A stretch of DNA of 64,000 nucleotides from Glebionis coronaria. Taxonomy: Eukaryota; Streptophyta; Magnoliopsida; Asterales; Asteraceae. A program made the translations under genes and the position numbers. The stretch spans positions 217,232,592 through 217,296,591 of the forward strand of contig CM046882.1 in assembly GCA_025667525.1 (NCBI GenBank), written 5' to 3'. Below the pieces are notes generated by a model. It saw only the letters and a list, made by a program, of their open reading frames with translations. It ran no database searches and was not told the origin of the DNA. This document shows positions 1 to 10,867 of the stretch, in pieces; the first letter of the stretch is position 1, and each line of letters opens with the position of its first letter.

Positions 1-324
1 AAATTAATAGCCGTTTATGAAGTGTCCTAATAACCTAAGGTTATAACATCAAAAGGATATATCATGGATATTGAGAAAGTCTTCAAAGCAAACGATCGAG
101 TGCTCCCATAAAACGAACACGAGAGGCTCCAATCGTGAAGATCATGATCATCTAAAGTTCACAATTCACAAACAACCACGGAACAAAGGTTGGAAGGGCA
201 CAAATCCCCACACGTTAACTACATTAGAAAGTGATAATATGTACATGGGATAAGCATGGGACTCCCCCACAAGGCTCCTCGTTTTTGATTACCGAGTCAT
301 GAGCTCGACTCGATCCCCTCAATA
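1..324 (-). other. 3' noncoding region of element A (partial)
   Basis: On the minus strand this follows the integrase stop. It matches, with many substitutions, the region after the integrase of element B (23351-23650), including the run encoding a conserved hairpin pair, so it is element sequence rather than host DNA. The small open frame at 71-253 on the plus strand has no homologous support and is not called. Confidence 0.8.
269..312 (-). other. Twin hairpins after pol stop, element A copy
   Basis: Two inverted repeats lie just downstream of the integrase stop on the element strand. The first pairs CGAGTC with GACTCG across 8 bases (293-312). The second pairs ACGAGG with CCTTGT across 2 bases, with one G-U pair (269-282). 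The same pair recurs at the same place in elements B, C and D. Confidence 0.65.
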
Positions 325-597
325 CTAATTATCATTGGGGAAGGTGACTTGGTCGAGGTAGTTCAAGTATGGAACTTCCCCGCCAAAGTAGTGCTTCAAC
401 CTATGTCCATTCACCTTGAAGTTAGGACCATCATCTTGAGCTAGCTCGATGGTCCCATACGGAAACACTTGAGTCACGGTGAATGGACCGGACCAACGGG
501 ATTTCAACTTACCGGAAAAGATTTTTAATCTTGAATTAAAAAGCAAAACGTGATCCCCAATGTTAAAAACCCGGTTTTTAATTTTAGAATCATGCAA
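325..597 (-). pseudogene. Integrase C-terminal fragment, element A
   Basis: A 90-codon open frame holds the end of the gypsy integrase, with the basic SH3-like stretch running from [16 protein letters not shown] through KSRWSGPF to the terminal FPNDN. This domain normally binds viral cDNA ends and target DNA. It is separated from the catalytic core by a one-base insertion near 601 and an upstream one-base loss near 732, so it cannot be translated with the core. The stop at 325-327 matches the natural stop of element B, so the C-terminus itself is complete. Confidence 0.85.
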
Positions 598-720
598 CTT
601 TTTAGGTTTTTTCTTTGTAAATCAATGAATTTTCATAAGCAATATCCCTCAATTCATCTAATTCATTCAATTGCATTTTCTGGTGTTTTCCCGCGGTCTC
701 CATATAATCATTACAATGCT

Positions 721-2187
721 TTAGGGCCAATAAGCCTTGTGTTCTAACTTGATAGGCAAATGACAATTCTTTCCATACACAAGCTTATAGGGAGTGCACC
801 CAATGGGCGTCTTATGAGCGGTCCTAAAGGCCCATAAAGCATCGTCCAACTTATCCGACCACAATTGTCGGTTTCCCCCAACGGATCTCTCCAAAATCCT
901 CTTCAACGCTCGGTTTGAAACCTCGACTTGCCCACTCGTTTGTGGGTGATAAGCCGTAGAAAGCCGATGTGTAACCCCATATTTCCTTAGGACCCTTTCG
1001 AATTGGTCGTTACAAAAATGGGTTCCACGATCGTTTATGATCGCACGAGGGGTTCCAAACCGAGAAAACAATTGCTTCAAAAACTTGACTACCACACGAG
1101 CATCATTGGTGGGCAAAGCCTTAGCTTCCACCCACTTAGATAGGTAGTCAACCGCAACAAGGATGTACTTGTTACCACGAGATGATGGGAACGGCCCCAT
1201 AAAGTCTATACCCCAAACGTCAAATATCTCACACACTTGGATGATATTTTGTGGCATTTCATCTTTTTGTGAGGCTTTTCCTTGTCGTTGGCATGAATCA
1301 CATGACTTCACAAGATCTTGTGCATCTCGGTAAATAGTAGGCCAAAAGAAGCCGACATCAAACACCTTCTTAGCCGTGAGATTAGCACCGTGGTGACCAC
1401 CCGTGGGTCCCTCATGGCAAGCTCTAAGGATGTTAGAAGCTTCGGTGCCAAATACACAACGTCCGATGATTTGATCCGCACAAGTTCGAAACAAGTAAGG
1501 GTCGTTCCAAAAGTAGAACTTGACGTCACGAAAGAATTTTCGTTTTTCTATAGTCGTCATACCCTTAACGATGAAGTTACCCGCATGGTAATTTGCAAAG
1601 TCCGCAAACCATGGGGTGGAAGGATCAAGCTTAGAATTTACTACACTAAGTGTTTCAAGCGGAAATGTTTCGGTGATTTCCTTGGGCTCGTAAACACTTT
1701 GGTGAGGATCTTCCAAACGAGAAAGATGATCGGCCGCTAGATTCTCGGCTCCTTTTTTTTCAACGATGGTGTGATCAAATTCTTGAAGGAGGAGAATCCA
1801 ACGAAGTAATCTAGGCTTAGCATCTTGCTTTGCCATGAGATACTTGATAGCCGAATGGTCCGTATACACTATGCATTTAGCTAAGACGAGATAAGATCGG
1901 AACTTCTCAAATGCATACACCACGGCAAGGAACTCCTTTTCCGTTGTAGTGTATTTTAGTTGAGCCTCGGTCATCGTCTTGCTAGCATAGTGAATAGGCA
2001 AGAAGTGCTTATCATGACGTTGCCCCCAAAACGGCCCCAATAGCGTAATCACTAGCATCACACATAAGCTCAAAGGGGAGGTTCCAATTGGGAGCAACAA
2101 GAATGGGAGCTTCGGTAAGTTTCCTCTTAAGGATTTCAAAGGCTCGTACACAATCTTCGTCAAAGACAAAACGTGCCTCTTTTTCAA
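721..2187 (-). pseudogene. RNase H and integrase, element A
   Basis: The frame opens out of phase within RNase H and becomes homologous at [15 protein letters not shown]. It contains the RNase H tail (TDHSAIKYL, then [13 protein letters not shown]), the zinc-binding integrase N-terminus ([11 protein letters not shown], then CDSCQ), and the catalytic D, D, E residues in [15 protein letters not shown] and GQVEVSNR. It would nick and insert element cDNA in the nucleus. It ends early at AYWP because a base is missing near 732. The junction with the RT frame is a G-run at about 2024-2028 that has one extra base compared with relatives. Family assignment is secure; activity is excluded by the breaks. 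Confidence 0.9.
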
Positions 2188-2935
2188 GAAGATGTGTAAT
2201 GGGTCGAGAAATCTTTGAAAAATCCTTGATGAATCGACGATAAAAGCCCGCGTGGCCTAGGAAACTCCTAACTCCCTTAACGGTTTTGGGATGAGGTAAT
2301 TTGGCGATAACGTCTACCTTAGATTGATCTACCTCAAACCCCGCTTTCGAGACCTTGTGCCATAAGACGATTCCACTCTTAACCATAAAATGACACTTTT
2401 CCCAATTGAGCACAAGGTTGGTTTCCTTACAACGTTTTAACATTCTCTCAAGGTTCGACAAACATGAAGTGAAAGAATCACCAAACACGGAAAAGTCATC
2501 CATGAAGACTTCCATCGTTTTCTCGATCATGTCATGAAAAATAGCCATCATGCACCTTTGAAAGGTTCCCGGTGCATTGCAAAGTCCGAATGGCATTCTA
2601 CGATAGGCAAACGTTCCATATGGACACATAAACGTAGTTTTTTCTTGATCACGAGTATCGATGGGAATTTGGAAGTAACCGGAAAAACCATCTAAAAAGC
2701 AATAGAAATTGTTTCCCGCAAGACGCTCCAACATTTGGTCCATGAAGGGCAAGGGAAAATGGTCTTTTCGAGTGGCTTCATTCAACTTTCGATAGTCAAT
2801 GCACACTCTCCATCCGGTCACGAGTCTAGTGGGAATCAACTCGTTGGCATCGTTTGGCACAACGGTCATTCCTCCCTTTTTAGGGACACAATGAATAGGA
2901 CTCACCCAAGGGCTATCGGAAATAGGGTAAATCAT
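2012..2935 (-). pseudogene. Reverse transcriptase and start of RNase H, element A
   Basis: The frame carries the whole RT core: [12 protein letters not shown], then [11 protein letters not shown], the [13 protein letters not shown] motif with a catalytic aspartate, [15 protein letters not shown], and the active-site box FMDDFSV. RNase H starts at [12 protein letters not shown] and the frame is lost right after, in the G-run near 2024-2028. Upstream it is in phase with the protease frame, but a TAG stop at 3032-3034 separates them. The first in-frame methionine at 2935 is internal, not a real start. The enzyme would copy the genomic RNA in the cytoplasmic particle. Confidence 0.9.
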
Positions 2936-3031
2936 TCTCGCGTCAAGGAATTTAAGGACCTCCTTTTTGATGACGTCGTGAATTTTAGGGTTTACCCTCC
3001 TTTGACTTTGGATTGTGGGCTTGAAATACTC

Positions 3032-4555
3032 CTACATTAATATTTTGTGGGTACAAAACTTGGGATCGATTCCCTTAATGTCGGATAACTTCCACGCAAT
3101 TGCCCTCTTGTGGTCCTTTAGAACATCGACAAGTGCGGTTTTTTCATCATTCGAAAGATCCTTCGCAATAATAACCGGCAACTTGTCGTCCTCCTCCAAA
3201 TAGACATATTCAAGGTGAGGAGGTAAATCTTTCAACTCAAGGATAGGTGGTTCCTCAAGTGAAGATTTGGGCTCGATACTCATAACCTCCTCGGGTGGAG
3301 GAAATGGGAAATCGTTAAGAAAATCCTTGATAATCGAGAAGTCCTCATCGTTGTCGAGGTCTTCGTCACAAGTACGTGGAACATTGCATTCTTCCAACGT
3401 AAAACCACCACCTTCAAAAGGAGTGAAGGTTGGTGTCGAATTATCAAGAATTGGATCTAACATAGTGGGATTGCCACTAGTTTCTTCATCACCAAAACCT
3501 AGAACTTCTTGTGAAAATTCCTCGCAAACCACGTCAATCATATCAACAAGGTTTATGGTTGCAACGGAATAAACATGAGAAATTTGAGAGTTTTGAGTTG
3601 CGTTTATTACAAGTTCCTCGTCATTGAAACGTAAGGTGATCTTTCTAGCATGCACATCAATCAAAGCCATAGACGTATCTAAAAACGAACGACCTAAAAT
3701 GAGAGGAACTTGAGGATCCGTGGGGATATCAACAACGATAAAGTCTACGGGATAGTAGAACTTCCCCACTTTCACAAAAACGTCTTCCGCCAAACCACAT
3801 GCGGGAATCGTGGAATGGTCGGCCAACTCGATAGACATTAGTGAAGGAGTAAGATTAGGAAGATTGAGCGACTTGAAGATTGCAAGTGGCATCAAGTTAA
3901 TGCTAGCACCAAGATCGGCCAAGGCGAAGCATTCTTCCATATCTTGGATTGCACAAGGGATCAAAAATTTACCGGGATCACCGACTTTTTGAGGTATGCG
4001 ATTAAGATAAACCGACGAACAACTAGACAATTGGTGCAATTTCTCCTTGTTGTTCAACATACTCTTAAAGCTAGCGGCAAATCGAGGCATCATGACCAAA
4101 GCATCGGCGAAACTCACATTAAGGTGCAAATCACGAAACATTTTCATAAAAAGCTCAAATTGGTAATTGTCGCGTTCTTGACGTTTCTCCTTCCTAAGTC
4201 TCGATGGATAGGGCAAAGGTAGTGTGGGTTGAGGCATAGTAGGCATAGCCTTTGGAATCTCGGGTTCTAATGATGGTAATGGGTCAACCGTAGGTGTGGC
4301 ATGAGCGGTACTTCGTGGGATTGGGACATGCTCCTTTTGGACCACCACCTCGGGTTCTTCCTCAATTGCTTCCTCCGTAGGAGCAATTGGTTGAGGAGTC
4401 GGTTCCTTAAGTGTCTTACCACTACGTGTGGTAATCACTTTCATCTCACCCTTAGGGTTGGATATGGTGTTGCTAGGAAGACCACTCGAAGACGGTTTAC
4501 ACATTATTGCCTCAAACATAGATGAGATTTTATCTTCAAAATTAGATTGCCTCAA
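3032..4555 (-). pseudogene. Gag C-terminus, linker and aspartic protease, element A
   Basis: About 507 codons. The first part is the basic end of gag (MCKPSSSG, then KVITTRSGKT), followed by a proline-rich linker and the retroviral-type protease with [10 protein letters not shown] in place of the usual D-S/T-G, which is the normal Athila form, and the flap-side motif VPLILGRSFLDT. A linker then leads to RT. The frame ends in a TAG at 3032-3034, where relatives have a glutamate codon, so this is a nonsense change. Its join to the gag frame is a one-base shift around 4570-4600. The protease would dimerise and process the polyprotein. Confidence 0.88.
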
Positions 4556-6084
4556 TACGGCCTCGGTTTGCCTTTTCTCGGACTTATCATTTCTTGTTTA
4601 ATCTCGTGTTGCCCTTGTTCCATTTTTTGTTGGTTTTGTTGCAACCTAGTGACATTTCCTTCCATCTTGTTGGTGTGGATTTTAAGTTCATTAGCTAACT
4701 CATTTTTCAACTCTTTCTTCAAGTCGTTCTTAAACTCGGATCTTAGGCTAATGATTTCTCTTTGAATATTGTCAAACCTAGCATCATTCCCACTAGCATA
4801 TTCAACAAACTCACTTGGAAGATCTTTCAATGTTTGCAAACTTTTGTTGTTATTTTGAAAATCATTTTTGTTTGAAACTTGATTATTAGCCCCTTGATTC
4901 CCATAGTTTCCCTTGTTGTAATTGTTTTTAAAACCGACTTGATTGTTGCGATAATTGTTGTTAGCATTTTGATTTGAACCAAAACCCGGTAGAGTCATTT
5001 GATTAGAGCGGGAAACTTGACCATTTTGGTTGTAATTTCCCGTGGCCGCGAAGGCACTCGAAGTGTTACCACCGTTGGTAATGCACTTGGAGAAATCATG
5101 ACCTCCACCACAATACATGCAAGAAACCTCAACCGCTTTAGCCGTAGCGGGAGCACTTTGTTCACCAACTTTAAACTCAATCAAAAGTCCTTTCAACTTA
5201 TCAAAAATCTTGTTTTCCAAGTTCGCCTCAATTTGGCAAGCATCGATGGTAGTAGACAAAGAAGGTGAAGTCGAAGACGCAGCCTTACGAACACTAGACG
5301 TGCTACGAGGACTATACACCTTAGATCTATTTTCAATTATCACCAAAGCTTCCTCAACCGTTTTACACAAAAAATTACCACCCGCGGCGGCATTCAAATA
5401 ATCCCTTTCATGATCATTAAGTCCATTATAAAACGTGTCAATTTGATGCAAATCAGAAAAACCGTGATGAGGACATTCATGTAACATTTCCTTAAACCTA
5501 TTCCAAGCCGTTGAAAAACTTTCATTAAATTCTTGTGAAAACTTTGAAATCTCGTTTTTCAAGTGCGTAGTTTTAGAGGGCGGAAAAAATTGGTTCACGA
5601 ATTTTGAAACGAGATCCTTCCACGTCAATATAGAATTGGGTGGCTCTTTCTCTAACCAAATTTTAGCTGGCCCCGCTAAGGAATATGAAAAAAGCATCAT
5701 CTTAATCGAGTCATTCGAGACATCCTTAAACTTGCAAGTAGCGGTAAGACGATTGAATTGGCGGATATGGTTGTGTGGATTGTCCTTCTCATCACCACGG
5801 AATTTGTTGTTTTGGATCATCGACAACAAACCCGTTTTCACCTCAAAATTCTCCGCAAGGATAGCCGGAATCACAATAGCCTCTCCATAACCCTCAGTGG
5901 GTGCTTGAAGTAACTCCATCATAGTTCGATTCGCCATGGTTGGTGCTTCTCTTACAATGGGTTCGTCAATAGGAGACTCCTCACTAGAATTGTTTGGAGT
6001 GGGAGTTTTGTTCTTTCGTTTACGTGCACGTCTTGCTTGATTTCGAGTTAGCATAAACGTCACGTACAACGAGGGGACGAGCAA
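4552..6084 (-). pseudogene. Gag, element A
   Basis: About 510 codons. A Retrotrans_gag-type capsid domain covers roughly residues 65-230 (GPAKIWLEKEP, LVSKFVNQFFPPSKTTHLKN, DTFYNGLNDHERDYLNAAAGG). A zinc knuckle starts at about residue 322: CMYCGGGHDFSKC, spacing CX2CX3HX4C, one residue shorter than the usual knuckle but shared by B, C and D. An Asn/Gln-rich tract and a charged coiled-coil-like stretch follow. The better start is probably the methionine at 6054 (MLTRNQARRARKRK), because C and D gags begin MRTRS. The frame closes at RPY through a frameshift. Gag packages the RNA in the cytoplasm. Confidence 0.88.
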
Positions 6085-6780
6085 AGAAGATTATTTTTGG
6101 TGTTTTGTATTTTTCAATTTTTTTTGTGGTTTTTGATTGTATTAACCTTTTTGGAATTTGGTGAAATGTATTAAGTAGACACAAATCTACAAATCTCCTC
6201 CTTAATCAAATCTCTTGATTAAAGAAGCCTCAAGGAATGAAAACGATCACGTGAAGTGAACGCCTTCGATGACTTTAGAACGTTGGTGGAACACCAAAAA
6301 GTTCAAGAGGGTTTAATCAATGAAAACCAAGAAAATATATATGATACTTAGTAATACTTTGGGCGGCAAAACCCTCGATTAGCTCTCTCAATCAAATACT
6401 CACAAGCAAGCGGGGAAACGAGGCGGCGCGAAGCACTTAAGAGCCTTTTTCCTTAGGATATATTTTATAATATTCGCCTTATACCCACCTTATAGTTTGT
6501 ATTATCAAGATTAAGCTTCACAAAAGTATTTATCTATTTTTGCCTTTTTCTTTGGTTTGAGATTCGAATACAATGATTGGGTAATGACCTCCCAAGTCAA
6601 GGTTGTGATTTTTCACGTATTTGGAGTACTTGTGAATTTATTGTTCAACGTATACAATATATTAATAATATTCACACAAAAACCGAAAACCGATAATACG
6701 TATTAGTAGAGTGCTACTAATACAAATACTAATTATGGTTAATATAAAAACAACAATGCCAAATCAAAACACAACACGCC
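6085..6780 (-). other. Untranslated leader of element A
   Basis: This lies between PBS and gag on the minus strand. It is AT-rich and has no credible ORF, as expected for a retrotransposon leader that would hold packaging signals. I see no tandem repeat in it. Confidence 0.75.
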
Positions 6781-6798
6781 TCCCCGGTAGCGGCACCA
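6781..6798 (-). promoter_or_regulatory. Primer-binding site, element A (tRNA-Asp type)
   Basis: On the minus strand this reads TGGTGCCGCTACCGGGGA. The complement of the plant tRNA-Asp 3' end is expected to be TGGCGCCGTTGCCGGGGA, so there are three mismatches. It starts 3 bases after the LTR end at 6802, the same spacing as in C. Confidence 0.85.
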
Positions 6799-7659
6799 AA
6801 ATGATGTTGAGTAAAATTACCCCTTTAGGAAAAGGAAGGTAATTAGGGCAAGTAAGCACGACGATTTAGGAAAACCGTGTGTAAATGACCCTACAATGAG
6901 TTCGTTCTCAAGGAGGCTAGTGTGTTATGTGTGTAATGATATGGATTAATTTGTGATTATATTTGAGAAAGAAAAATAGAAAAGGGATTAGAAGAGAACG
7001 ACGATTATGAAGACAGATTAAACTAAGTCTAAAGAGGCGTACATGTAAAGCCGTAAAAACTACCAAAATTAAAATTTTAACCTTAAAATTCCTAAAAATT
7101 ACCAAAAATCCCTATTAATATTCTAAGAGTTTACAAAAAATCAAAACTTGCAAAAACCTTTTAATTAATTAGATAATGACTTTTTAATGCTAATTAAAGC
7201 CCTAAAAATCAAAATTAATTATTAAAAAGCCTTAAACAAGATTTTAAAGTTTTTAAACCTCAAAAATACTCTAATTAAGCTAAAAACTATTTTTCAAAAT
7301 TTTAAAACCAATTAAAACTATTTTTAAACAATTAAAAACTCCTAAAATCAATTAAAAGTTAAATTAATTATAGAAAATAATTAAAAGACATAAAAAATAT
7401 TTGGAAAGTTGCAAAAATCCTAATTAAGTGTTTAGAACCTAGGAAAAATATAAAAACCTAGAAAATCAGACTTTTAATTTTTAATAATAAAATAATATTA
7501 AAATAATATTAAAAATCCAAAGATTATAAAAAATTCTAAAAACTTGCAAACTAGCTTAATTTAACCTAAGTAACTCAGAAATGAAAGTGAAATTACCTAA
7601 ATACCCCTATTGGGCCTAGAAAATGGGCTAAACCCAAAACAGACCCTTATTGGGCTAAA

Positions 7660-8600
7660 TTAAGGCCCAATAAGAAAAAGTGTTCAAAATAAGCCCAAAA
7701 CGCACAGGTTGACTCAAAATTTGATTTTAAACAACTTTTTCTAAAGGCCCAAAAGCTGAAAATTTGAAATAAGCTAACTTATAATAAGCAGCTTATTCTT
7801 AATGGGCTTTTAAGCCCATTAAGCTATAAGCTGATGCCATAAGCTAAAATTTGACACACAAGCTTCTTTTGAACTAACAAAGACTTCTGCAAAAAGAAAT
7901 TTGAAATAAGCCCAAGGAATAAGCCTGAAAATGCAATAAGCAATCTACACAAAACGACAAAATAGTCGTTTTTGAGTTCTAGGCCACCCCAAGTGCTGAT
8001 TCAAGTTCCAAAAGATTTTAAATGACTTAATTAAGCAAAATCAACAAAGAGTTTTCAAATAAGCACACTCAATAAGCTGGAAAGTCAAATAAGCACTTAT
8101 GTTAAAAGTCAAAGTAGTTGGTTTTCTAGTAAAAAGTCAAAGTCAAAGTCCAATAAGCTCTAGTCTACTTAAATGGGTAAAATAATGAAGACCTATTACA
8201 AAAAATAAGTTGTTGCAAGTCTGGATAAGCTAGAATAGCTTATTGATAAGCTGATGACAAAATTGCACTAGCAGGGGCTAGTTTTAGATGTTGAACAGTG
8301 GAAACTTTTTCCACTGCTTGACTATTTTGACTTTTTGTCTTTAGTGACTTTTTTGGAGATTCAGATTTCACAAAGGCACCCAAATGATCTTTGGATCAAA
8401 AGGAGTCAATCACAATCAAAATAACACAATCACTAACACCCAATTGATACAGTTTAATCAATTAATCATCAGACATTGCACAGACATGAACAATAAGCAG
8501 TTGAGCACAAATAAGCAATTTTAGCAATAATCAGCTAGCCAAATTCAACCAAATGCACACACAAGCTATTATAAACTCCAATAAGCAAGTCTAAACAGGT
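7660..8600 (-). repeat. AATAAGC short-word cluster in element A LTR
   Basis: The word ATAAGC, mostly AATAAGC on the plus strand, occurs about 17 times in under 1 kb, with a few reversed copies (GCTTATT), at irregular spacing. It is far denser than in neighbouring AT-rich sequence and lies downstream of the TATA box in the R/U5 part of the LTR. Confidence 0.6.
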
Positions 8601-9677
8601 TTCATGCAATGGTTCAAAGAATTAAGCAAGATCCAAGCAATGAAAGTTACTGATGAACACTAACACATGCAGTTTTTCTACTTTGCTGATGTATTTAACA
8701 CTTAAGCCAGATTCAACACCTCAAATCTTTCAAACAGGTTATTTTAACTTTGTTTAAACCACTTTTAGCCCTAAGCATGCATACACACTAAGTGTTCCAA
8801 AAATCCTAGGTCAAAACAAGCAGAAACAAGGTCTATATAGCAGATTGTTTGATTCAAGTGTTCAAACCCAAAAACTTGCAGCAAAATACTCTCAACAAGG
8901 TATTTATCAGATACAAAGCATAAACAACAACTTCCCTTAACACAATAACAAGTTACAAGCATAAACAGTTAGTCCCAAACACCCCTTAATCTTTTCCAAA
9001 TCAAATTTTCCAAAGGCAAAGTGAGATTTAAGGCCAACCAAGCATCAATTAACACTAAAACAAGTAAGATAAACAGATTCAAGCAGATTTAAGCCACAAA
9101 ATTCACAAGAACACAAGTTTCATATAAATATCACCAAAAATCACAAATTAAGCAGATTTTGAGATTGAGTATGCAACCCTCATGGATGTACATCCACGCC
9201 CACGAATTTTGAGCTTATGTGCTAGCAAGAACAAGCACAAGCTTCCACAATAAGCCTACTAAGATTGAACAAGGTTAAAGCACAATATCATAAAAATCAG
9301 AAACTTCAAAAATCTTGATTGATGCAAACTTGTTACCCCACACTTGATTATCCCCAAGTTATAAGCCTCACCACACCTTAATCAACTCAGTTAGGATGCT
9401 ATGATCAGCCCTATAGCCCAAGAATTCCAAGATTGGAACAAGACTTAGCAAAATATCAAGAAAATGAGAAAATGTGCAAACCTTTGCACACTCCTCTTTT
9501 GAAAACAGGTTTTAAACTTCAAAAGCAGTAAACTAAGAACATAAACAAGCAGAATAAAGATGGCACTTGGTCTTTCTTCAAAGCACTTAACTCAAATTCA
9601 TTAATCAGAAAGAGGATTTACAAGTGTTTGAACAAAGGAAAAACCAAAAAGCAAACGTCTCAATGAGACCTAAGGGC

Positions 9678-9690
9678 TTTATATATAGCC
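9678..9690 (-). promoter_or_regulatory. Probable TATA box, element A LTR
   Basis: On the minus strand the sequence is GGCTATATATAAAGCCC. It sits at the place matching the TATA box of B's LTR (48470-48478), and both are followed by a similar A/T-rich transcript start region. This would drive the genomic RNA toward lower coordinates. Confidence 0.55.
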
Positions 9691-10469
9691 TTACATGTGA
9701 CCTAAGAAAGCTGAAAAATACATAAACCCTAGTTGTGAAGTCCCAAAATTTCCCTTGTGGATTTGAAATCATTAGCTTCATGTGACTGATTCTTGGACGT
9801 ATGTGGTGATAGCTGGCACGAAGATGTGATCAAATGGCTCATAAGATGCTTAGAAAGTAAGCATGAATGTGGGACGTTGGATTGTGGCCCTACTGTTTGT
9901 CTTATTCCTCTCTTTGTAGCGGGGGAGGCATGTGTGGGACAAGTGAGTGATGTGGCAAGTAATATTAAGGTTGGGATGTGATTAGGGGAAGCTTAATCAA
10001 CATTCTGGAGGGTTTTAACACTTAATTGTTAATGATGAAGAAAAACCCAAATTGTGTGAAGAACACTAAGAACAGGTTTTTAATCTGTTTTGGGGGTGGA
10101 TTAAGTTTAAAAACTTGTTTAGGCGCCAAGATTAATTTAATCTTAAACCGGGTGAGTGGGATTGTAAGGTGGAGGAAGGGGGGCTTGTGATTGGTGGAGA
10201 GTGTGAGTGGGACAGGTGTCACCCACTCACTGGTCTAGGTAAGAATGGCTGTCTGCCAGAATAAGTCCCTTAACTCCTTTCTTCTTTTCACTTTGTAAAT
10301 AACCAGCCCAAAACTCGTTTCCTTTGTTATTGAAGTTTCAAACTTAACACTTTTGCCCCAAAAAGTTTCATAAAGTAAATTCAGGGGTATTTCTTGCCAT
10401 TTTTGCATTCTTGAAGGACTGGTTTGGTATTTTCTTCAATGATAATGGTCTAGACTTGTATAATTGACA

Positions 10470-10835
10470 TTTTGGAGGACTGAAATTGCCAAGTCTTGAT
10501 GATAGAGGGACCATTTTTGCCAAATGTTGAAAGTTGAGGGTCCTTTTTGTAATTTTGAGATTTTCAAAGGACCAAACTTGTCATTTCTTGTACTTTGAAG
10601 GACTTCATGATGTATTTGACTTTGTGGATGATATTGGTTGACAATTTAGCTTTGTTGAGGGGCTAAACTTGCCAAATCTTCAAAGTGGAGGGCCCTTCTT
10701 GTAATTTTGACAAACTTTAGGGACCAAACTTGTAATTATGAGGATACAAGGGTATAAAGTGTCAATTCTTCTATATTGGAGGACCCTTCTTCATAATTCT
10801 TCAAATCTTTAAGGGTTGATCTTGGGAAAGTCTTC
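10470..10835 (-). repeat. Cryptic 31-nt tandem array in U3 of element A LTR
   Basis: About ten degenerate units begin with AGGGACC or AGGACC and continue like AAACTTGTAATTTTGA. Unit lengths by eye are 32, 31, 31, 31, 59 (a fused pair), 31, 32, 30, 29 and 32. The reverse complement of the same array is present in B's 3' LTR at about 36830-37110. Confidence 0.6.
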
Positions 10836-10847
10836 ATTAGGGCTTGG

Positions 10848-10867
10848 TTTAAGGATGTTTAAGGATG
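10848..10867. repeat. 10-bp tandem duplication at the A/B junction
   Basis: TTTAAGGATG occurs twice head to tail (10848-10857 and 10858-10867). Left of it the sequence is reversed A-type LTR; right of it B gag coding starts mid-domain. This looks like a repair scar joining two truncated elements head to head. Confidence 0.7.

Larger units (their letters stand above)
1..10857 (-). mobile_element. Element A: decayed Athila-type Ty3/gypsy retrotransposon, 3' end outside window
   Basis: Read on the minus strand the order is LTR, PBS, leader, gag, protease, reverse transcriptase, RNase H, integrase, 3' noncoding. Integrase after RT/RNase H is the Ty3/gypsy order, and the tRNA-Asp-like PBS plus the protease motif [10 protein letters not shown] point to the Athila lineage. 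The coding part carries at least four frameshifts and one in-frame stop, so it is a dead copy. The upstream end of its 5' LTR is cut off at the junction with element B near 10850, and its 3' LTR would lie left of base 1. Confidence 0.9.
6802..10857 (-). repeat. 5' LTR of element A, about 4 kb, upstream end truncated
   Basis: The LTR ends with CATCA next to the PBS (TGATG at 6802 on the plus strand). That mirrors the TGATG with which the related LTR of element B begins at 36606, so the ends form a TGATG/CATCA inverted repeat. At the other end, 10400-10845 matches the reverse complement of B's LTR at about 36790-37110. The first 180 or so bases seen in B are missing at the 10848 breakpoint. I found no boundary of another element inside, but an old insertion cannot be excluded because 4 kb is long for Athila. 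Small ORFs inside (for example 9793-9981) have no support. Confidence 0.7.
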
